Assembly (NCBI GenBank): GCA_011090425.1
Contig: PHGD01000040.1
Location: forward strand, 1-36,182
Origin: Nitrospira sp. LK70
GTDB lineage: Bacteria > Nitrospirota > Nitrospiria > Nitrospirales > Nitrospiraceae
DNA length: 36,182 bases
Direction of reading: 5' to 3'
Shown here: piece by piece, positions 31,526 to 36,182 of the stretch
How positions within the stretch are numbered: position 1 is the stretch's first letter
Layout: each line of letters opens with the position of its first letter
Notes under the pieces: model-generated
The model's database searches: none
What the model saw: only the letters and a program-made list of their open reading frames with translations
What the model was told of the DNA's origin: nothing
Translations under genes and position numbers: made by a program

Positions 31526-32359
31526 TCAAGAACCGGCAGACGCATCCCGCGCCCGGCGGGGAAACCACGGGAAAAATGCATTGGTCGTCGCCTGATAGGC
31601 TTTATACTCCTCTCCCCGGCTTGATAAGGCTTGCGCTTCTGTCCGTGGAATACCCGTCAGCTTGAGCAGCGCCACGCCCATCCCGATCGGCCCGATCCAG
31701 GTAAACACCCAGCCCGGCGCTCCCAACGTCATCACAACGTACGAGCACCAGTGGAGCCATTCGAAAAAATAATTCGGGTGGCGAGAGTAGGCCCACAGGC
31801 CCATTCGGCAAACGCGGCCCTGATTTCTTGGATCGGCGCGGAAATGTGCGAGTTGACGGTCCGCCCTTGCTTCACCGGCCACGGCTACCCCCCAGATCAT
31901 TAGACCAATCAACTCAACCAATGCGGAGGGAGGTCGGGGATTCCACATCAGCACCAGAAACGGGAGCGAAAAGACGGCCACGGCCAGCGCTTGCAGGAGA
32001 AAGTACGCGAGCATTTTGGCCGACTCCGACTCACCCCATTCTTCCCGCAGGCGGCGATACCGGGCATCCTCTTCCTTGCCGATCACGCGATTGAAAAGAA
32101 TGTGGAGACCCAGTCGTCCCGCGTAGAGCGTCACCAGCATGACGGTCAAAGCGACTCGCTCGAAACCGCCGCTTGCCTGTGTGCCATACCATAGCACGAC
32201 GAGAATAAGTCCAAAACACCATCCGACATCTCCAATTGAGGCGTTCCTGGTCTTCCTCTGCGCCACCCACAAAGCCCCCATGACTATTGTCATGAAAAGA
32301 TACGCCGCCAGGACAAGCGGCAACGGATCCGATGCGAAGATCCCGTTCTCTGATTCCAT
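31526..32359 (-). CDS. DUF1295 (steroid 5-alpha-reductase-like) membrane protein
   Basis: 277 residues with about six or seven hydrophobic segments (LVLAAYLFMTIVMGALWV; GWCFGLILVVLWYG; ALTVMLVTLYAGRLGLHIL; LAYFLLQALAVAVFSLPFLV). The C-terminal signature GLWAYSRHPNYFFEWLHW and RGEEYKAYQATTNAFFPWFP is that of DUF1295, related to isoprenylcysteine methyltransferases and NADPH-dependent sterol reductases. The substrate is unknown; a lipid is likely. It is the last gene of a minus-strand run: its start lies six bases after the stop of the RmlD-like gene. Confidence 0.9.
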   Translation of the reverse strand: MESENGIFASDPLPLVLAAYLFMTIVMGALWVAQRKTRNASIGDVGWCFGLILVVLWYGTQASGGFERVALTVMLVTLYAGRLGLHILFNRVIGKEEDARYRRLREEWGESESAKMLAYFLLQALAVAVFSLPFLVLMWNPRPPSALVELIGLMIWGVAVAGEARADRQLAHFRADPRNQGRVCRMGLWAYSRHPNYFFEWLHWCSYVVMTLGAPGWVFTWIGPIGMGVALLKLTGIPRTEAQALSSRGEEYKAYQATTNAFFPWFPRRARDASAGS

Positions 32360-32365
32360 TATCTG

Positions 32366-33253
32366 CTATGCCTCTCGACAGACCGGCTCATAGTCCCACA
32401 AATCGACACCTCGATGTACCCGATCCTTCAACCAACTCCGAAAACCAGGTATGCGAAACGACAGGTGTGTCTGGATTTTCTCACAGTTCAGCGAAAGATC
32501 GGCAGGCCGCGACCCACCTGTATGAGAGCGAGCGGACCCTTCTGCCAGACGGCCTTGTAACTCTGGATACCATGGAAGTAACGCCTGGCCGATCTCCCAG
32601 CGCGACAACCGTTCCCGACCGCCGAGGTGATAGAGGCCCGGTAGACCCTTCCCGGTTAACTCCCAGATCGCACGTGCAATGGCTCCTGCCGGCAACGGAC
32701 AGCGAAATTCATCGCCATAGAGCGTCACGGGCTTACCACCCTGAGCCGCGCGGCACATATCCTCAACGAAACTCCGATCGCCGTTCTGTGAGGTTCCCGC
32801 CGTGAGGACGATCCGAACTACCGTATGACGAGGATTCTGCAGAACAAGCTGTTCCGCTTCAAGCTTCGTCTTGCCGTAGAAATTGATCGGGTTCGGGGCG
32901 TCCTCTTCCCGATACCAGCCTCGCGTGCCATCGAAGACTTCGCCGCTCGACAAGAAGATGAAGGCGATGTCTTTGCACAGACGTGTCAGATGGGCCGTAG
33001 CTTCCACGTTGACACGATGCGCCAGCTGAGGATCTTGCTCGCAATCCTTTGTGCGGCTTAATGCCGCACAATGAACGACGATATCGGGCTTGATGAACTG
33101 CCAGGTTCGCTCGACAGAAACAAAATCAGTAAGATCGAGCTCAGCGCGGGTGAGGCCGTGAACCTGCCGGTCGGGCGCCCATCGAGAGGCGGACTTCACA
33201 ACATATTGCCCGATCAATCCAGCCGCTCCGGTGACGATGGCTCGAGGTGCCAT
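32366..33253 (-). CDS. SDR-family dTDP-4-dehydrorhamnose reductase-like (RmlD) protein
   Basis: 295 residues of the extended short-chain dehydrogenase fold. NAD(P)-binding loop GAAGLIGQYV (GxxGxxG at 9-15), LTRAELDLTD, FIKPDIVVHCAALSRTKDCE; active site SSGEVFDG (102-109) and YGKTK (Tyr126, Lys130). RmlD enzymes reduce dTDP-4-keto-rhamnose for cell-surface sugars; the MAT2B/RmlD superfamily is broad and no other rml genes are nearby, so the substrate is open. It lies 10 bp after ettA and six bases before the DUF1295 gene, so all three are likely co-transcribed. Confidence 0.87.
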   Translation of the reverse strand: MAPRAIVTGAAGLIGQYVVKSASRWAPDRQVHGLTRAELDLTDFVSVERTWQFIKPDIVVHCAALSRTKDCEQDPQLAHRVNVEATAHLTRLCKDIAFIFLSSGEVFDGTRGWYREEDAPNPINFYGKTKLEAEQLVLQNPRHTVVRIVLTAGTSQNGDRSFVEDMCRAAQGGKPVTLYGDEFRCPLPAGAIARAIWELTGKGLPGLYHLGGRERLSRWEIGQALLPWYPELQGRLAEGSARSHTGGSRPADLSLNCEKIQTHLSFRIPGFRSWLKDRVHRGVDLWDYEPVCREA

Positions 33254-33263
33254 GGCCGATGGC

Positions 33264-34940
33264 CTATTGACGCGTCAATTTGCGGTACCGAATCCGATGT
33301 GGCTGATCGGCCTCCTTGCCCAAACGCTTCTTGCGATCCGCTTCGTACTCGCTGTAGTTCCCTTCGAACCAGACCACCTTGCTGTCGCCTTCAAAGGCGA
33401 GGATGTGAGTGGCTATCCGGTCGAGAAACCAACGGTCGTGGCTGCTGATCACGGCACAGCCGGCAAAGTTCTCAAGCCCTTCTTCGAGAGCCCGCAACGT
33501 ATTCACGTCCAGATCGTTCGTCGGCTCGTCGAGGATGATCAGATTCGCGCCTTCTTTCAGCATGCGGGCCAGGTGCACACGATTACGCTCACCGCCCGAG
33601 AGATCCTTCACCTTTTTCTGCTGATCGGTCCCGGCAAAGTTGAAACGGGCACAGTAGCCGCGCGCATTCACTTCTGCCTTGCCGAGCTTCAGGGTGTCCT
33701 GACCGTCAGAAATGATCTCGTACACGCTCTTGTTACCGTCGAGGCTGCGATCCTGATCCACATAGCCGAGCTTGACGGTCTCGCCCACCTTGATTGATCC
33801 GGCGTCCGGCTTTTCCTTGCCGATGATCATCTTGAACATGGTGGTCTTGCCGGCGCCGTTCGGGCCGATCACACCGACGATGCCGCCTTTCGGCAGACTG
33901 AAGTTCACGTTCTCGTACAGCACATTGTCACCGAAAGCCTTGCTGATACCGTTCGCCTCGACCACCACATCACCCAGCCGTGGCCCCGGCGGAATATAGA
34001 TTTCCAGATCCTCCGCCACCTGGTCCTGCTTCTGATTGACCAGTTCTTCATAGCGGTTCAAACGCGCCTTGCCCTTCGATTGCCTGGCCTTCGGAGACAT
34101 CCTGATCCATTCCAATTCATGCTCCAGTGTCTTCTTCCGCTTCGACTCGGCCTTTTCCTCTTTTTCCAAGCGGTCCTTCTTCTGCTCCAACCAAGAACTG
34201 TAATTGCCTTGGAACGGAATCCCGTGTCCTCGGTCCAGCTCCAAAATCCAGCCGGCGACATTGTCCAGAAAGTACCGGTCGTGGGTCACGGCAATGACTG
34301 TGCCCTTGTACTGCTGAAGATGCTGTTCAAGCCACTGAACCGATTCGGCATCGAGGTGGTTCGTCGGCTCATCGAGTAGGAGAATATCCGGTTCTTGGAT
34401 CATGAGTCGACAGAGTGCGACCCGACGTTTCTCCCCGCCCGATAAGGTTCCTACCTTCTGATCGGCAGGCGGGCATCGTAACGCATCCATCGCGATGTCC
34501 AGGTGATTTTCCAGCTCCCACCCGTTGGCCTCTTCGATCTTTTCTTGCAGTTGCGCCTGCTTGTCGAGCAGCTTTTCCATGGCATCCGGATCGGCTGATC
34601 CGATCTGGTTGCTCACGTCTTCATATTCCTTGAGCAAGGCGACCAGCTCCTTCTTCCCCTCTTCCACCACTTCCTTCACTGTTTTGTCGAGCTGGGGCTC
34701 CTGTTCAAGGAGACCCACACTGTAGCCTTTGGATCTTGTGATCTCACCCGTGTAATTCGGATCCACGCCCGCGATGATCTTGAGCAGCGAGCTCTTACCC
34801 GAACCGTTCAAGCCCAGCACACCGATTTTCGCCCCGTAATAGAAGCCGAGGTAAATCTCTCGCAGCACCTGCTTCTTCGGTGGATAGACCTTCCCGACAT
34901 TGACGAGAGAAAAAATAACTTGTTTGTCGTTCGTTGCCAT
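33264..34940 (-). CDS. ettA: Energy-dependent translational throttle protein EttA (ABC-F)
   Basis: 558 residues, the usual EttA length. Two ABC domains with no membrane part: Walker A GLNGSGKS (43-50) and GPNGAGKTT (about 360), signatures LSGGEKRR and LSGGERNR, Walker [13 protein letters not shown] and [12 protein letters not shown] with the EQ2-type glutamates. The linker between them is Arg/Lys-rich ([20 protein letters not shown]), as in ABC-F proteins that bind the ribosomal E site. EttA restrains translation initiation at low energy charge (family knowledge). It heads the ettA-RmlD-DUF1295 run and is divergent from the SYLF gene. Confidence 0.96.
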   Translation of the reverse strand: MATNDKQVIFSLVNVGKVYPPKKQVLREIYLGFYYGAKIGVLGLNGSGKSSLLKIIAGVDPNYTGEITRSKGYSVGLLEQEPQLDKTVKEVVEEGKKELVALLKEYEDVSNQIGSADPDAMEKLLDKQAQLQEKIEEANGWELENHLDIAMDALRCPPADQKVGTLSGGEKRRVALCRLMIQEPDILLLDEPTNHLDAESVQWLEQHLQQYKGTVIAVTHDRYFLDNVAGWILELDRGHGIPFQGNYSSWLEQKKDRLEKEEKAESKRKKTLEHELEWIRMSPKARQSKGKARLNRYEELVNQKQDQVAEDLEIYIPPGPRLGDVVVEANGISKAFGDNVLYENVNFSLPKGGIVGVIGPNGAGKTTMFKMIIGKEKPDAGSIKVGETVKLGYVDQDRSLDGNKSVYEIISDGQDTLKLGKAEVNARGYCARFNFAGTDQQKKVKDLSGGERNRVHLARMLKEGANLIILDEPTNDLDVNTLRALEEGLENFAGCAVISSHDRWFLDRIATHILAFEGDSKVVWFEGNYSEYEADRKKRLGKEADQPHRIRYRKLTRQ

Positions 34941-35103
34941 GAGCCCTACCGCCCTCCTTCATCAAAATAATCGTAAGTCCGCACCATACCAGACACCTTT
35001 GTCTATCACAACCAAGGGCACCGACGAACAACGGTCACTTGCATCAGACTCTCGGAGAGAAGAGAATCATGGAATAGACTCCATCTTGAACCGAGGATGT
35101 GCC

Positions 35104-35841
35104 ATGACGATCGCTCGATTGGTCAAGCCTTTTGTGTTGTTCCTCCTCTTGTCGGTCATACCGGCGCAGCTGCTGTCTGCGTCGGACGTCGAGCAAGAGA
35201 ACATCGTGGATCAGTCCAGGATGACGTTGCGCAGCTTCCTCGGAGACTCCAACATGGGGTGGTTTCGTGACCACATCAAGGACGCGAAGGGCATTTTTAT
35301 CGTACCCCAACTGCTCAAGGGAGCCTTCTTCTTCGGCGCTTCGGGTGGAAGCGGTGTCTTCCTTGTGAAGGATGAAAAGACCGGGGACTGGAGCGAGCCG
35401 GCCTTCTACACAATGGGGGCGGGCAGTTTTGGGTTTCAATTCGGTGCCCAGGCTTCGGAAGTGGTCCTGCTCGTCATGTCGCAGCGGGGAGTTGAATCGA
35501 TGCTCTCCAGTACCTTCAAGCTCGGCGGTGACGTCTCCGTCGCCGTTGGGCCGGTCGGCGGCGGCATCGAAGGTTCGACAGCCATGAACCTCAGCGTCGA
35601 CCTCCTCTCGTTTGCCAAATCCAAGGGTTTATTCGGTGGGATCTCCTTGGAAGGAGCGGTGATCGCTACGAGAGACGAATGGAATCGGGACTATTATGGC
35701 AAGGACGTCAGGCCGACCGATATCCTCGTGAAACAAACCGTGACCAATCCTCAGTCGGCAATCTTACGGGCCGCGCTGGCTCGTGCCTCGGGAGGAACGT
35801 CCTCAATGGACCAGAAGACCGAACAGATTCCCAGACCGTAA
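35104..35841 (+). CDS. Exported SYLF (Ysc84-type) lipid-binding domain protein
   Basis: 245 residues from ATG 35104, with GAGG about eight bases upstream and a signal peptide (FVLFLLLSVIPAQLLSAS). The open frame extends back to 34900 but that part has no signal peptide and overlaps the ettA start. The SYLF domain is clear: DHIKDAKGIFIVPQLLKGAF, FFGASGGSGVFLVKD, MGAGSFGFQFGAQASEVVLL, GVESMLSSTFKLGGDVSVAV, GPVGGGIEGSTAMNL, SFAKSKGLFGGISLEGAVIA. The fold binds phosphoinositides in eukaryotes; the bacterial periplasmic role is unknown. Monocistronic, 163 bp from ettA, divergent. Confidence 0.92.
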   Translation: MTIARLVKPFVLFLLLSVIPAQLLSASDVEQENIVDQSRMTLRSFLGDSNMGWFRDHIKDAKGIFIVPQLLKGAFFFGASGGSGVFLVKDEKTGDWSEPAFYTMGAGSFGFQFGAQASEVVLLVMSQRGVESMLSSTFKLGGDVSVAVGPVGGGIEGSTAMNLSVDLLSFAKSKGLFGGISLEGAVIATRDEWNRDYYGKDVRPTDILVKQTVTNPQSAILRAALARASGGTSSMDQKTEQIPRP

Positions 35842-35953
35842 CGAGCCGTTTCTCTCAAGCTGTCATTCGCCTCCACCTCCCCTTGTCTGCGTAAGAAGTT
35901 TCGGGTAGCGTACGTATCCGAAGTTACTGGCTTTCACCCGACACAGACCTGTC

Positions 35954-36182
35954 ATGCCCAGTATCTTTCTCAGTTACTCACGCTCGGACCTGCCGCTCAT
36001 CGAGCAGCTTGAAGCGCAGCTCAAGAACCACCCAGAGATTTCCATCTGGCGCGATCAGGAGAAGATCTACGGCGGGCAGAAATGGCCGAAGGTCTTAGGT
36101 GAAGCCATCGCAGATCAAGACGTGTTTCTCCTTGCCTGGTCGAAGAGTTCTGCCGCTTCCCATTTCGTTGAGTTCGAATGGT
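35954..36182 (+). CDS. TIR-domain protein (3' truncated by the window)
   Basis: The first 76 codons are present: PSIFLSYSRSDLPLIEQLEA, QLKNHPEISIWRDQEKIYGG, QKWPKVLGEAIADQDVFLLA, WSKSSAASHFVEFEW. This is a bacterial TIR (Toll/interleukin-1 receptor, TIR_2-type) domain: the FLSYSRSD strand A, the BB-loop region with WRDQEKIYGG, and the S-x-x-S...F-x-x-EW helix that holds the NADase Glu. Such proteins are often NAD-cleaving effectors of antiphage defence or scaffolds fused to repeats. No RBS is evident. The C-terminal part, which would decide its class, is outside the window. Confidence 0.88.
   Translation, partial: MPSIFLSYSRSDLPLIEQLEAQLKNHPEISIWRDQEKIYGGQKWPKVLGEAIADQDVFLLAWSKSSAASHFVEFEW

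Noticed and set aside
34900..35103. N-terminal extension of the SYLF protein
   Set aside because: It would overlap the ettA start, lacks an RBS, and would bury the signal peptide.
1..36182. CRISPR arrays, tRNA, rRNA, replication origin
   Set aside because: No regularly spaced repeats, tRNA-like cloverleaf ends, rRNA sequence or clustered origin boxes were noticed in reading; a dedicated search was not possible.

Overview
The window is a mid-to-high GC bacterial chromosome segment. It looks most like Nitrospira or a relative (Nitrospirota). This is an inference from gene content: a radical SAM protein resembling the hopanoid C-3 methylase HpnR, a carbamoyltransferase/SxtJ pair, a TldD/PmbA pair, a SoxC-like enzyme with a small cytochrome c, and a SYLF protein. 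No rRNA, tRNA or marker gene is present to prove the taxon.

Layout. (1) 1-9754, plus strand: a copper-resistance block. It begins with the tail of an ECF sigma factor with a Cys-rich C terminus (CorE-like). Next come a Cu(+) P-type ATPase with two YHS and two CxxCGM modules, a small secreted Cys protein, and the tripartite efflux genes cusC-cusB-cusA, with cusB and cusA overlapping by ATGA. An inverted 28-bp repeat pair brackets cusB-cusA. (2) 10095-11115: an IS630-family element with recognisable 19-bp ends and a TA duplication. (3) 11238-13498: a NodU/CmcH-type carbamoyltransferase and an SxtJ protein, followed by a glycosyltransferase relic. (4) 13530-16921: a graveyard of toxin-antitoxin pieces (DUF1778 antitoxin relic, DUF3368 toxin relic, intact hicBA) containing a group II intron whose reverse transcriptase carries a frameshift and a nonsense codon. 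(5) 17137-23467: hemerythrin (plus strand), then minus-strand soxC/cytochrome c, msrA, a TIGR00725 protein, a TPR protein and a coiled-coil protein. (6) 23591-26385: the tldD-pmbA operon. (7) 26386-29130: an accessory island with a duplicated tldD 5' end, a lipoprotein, a transposase relic, a frameshifted cupin gene, a probable integron attC site with its lipoprotein cassette, and a HicA relic. (8) 29140-36182: hpnR-like gene, HTH/zinc-ribbon regulator with a translationally coupled lipoprotein, an ettA-RmlD-like-DUF1295 operon, a SYLF protein, and the start of a TIR-domain protein cut by the window end.

Working together: genes of block 1 would move copper out of the cytoplasm (ATPase) and then out of the periplasm (CusCBA), probably under the metal-sensing sigma factor. 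MsrA and the SoxC-like oxidoreductase are periplasmic redox or repair enzymes. Blocks 3, 4 and 7 show repeated insertion, truncation and decay. The least expected observations are the probable attC-bounded cassette, the fused relic junction near 13679, and the inverted repeats around cusBA.
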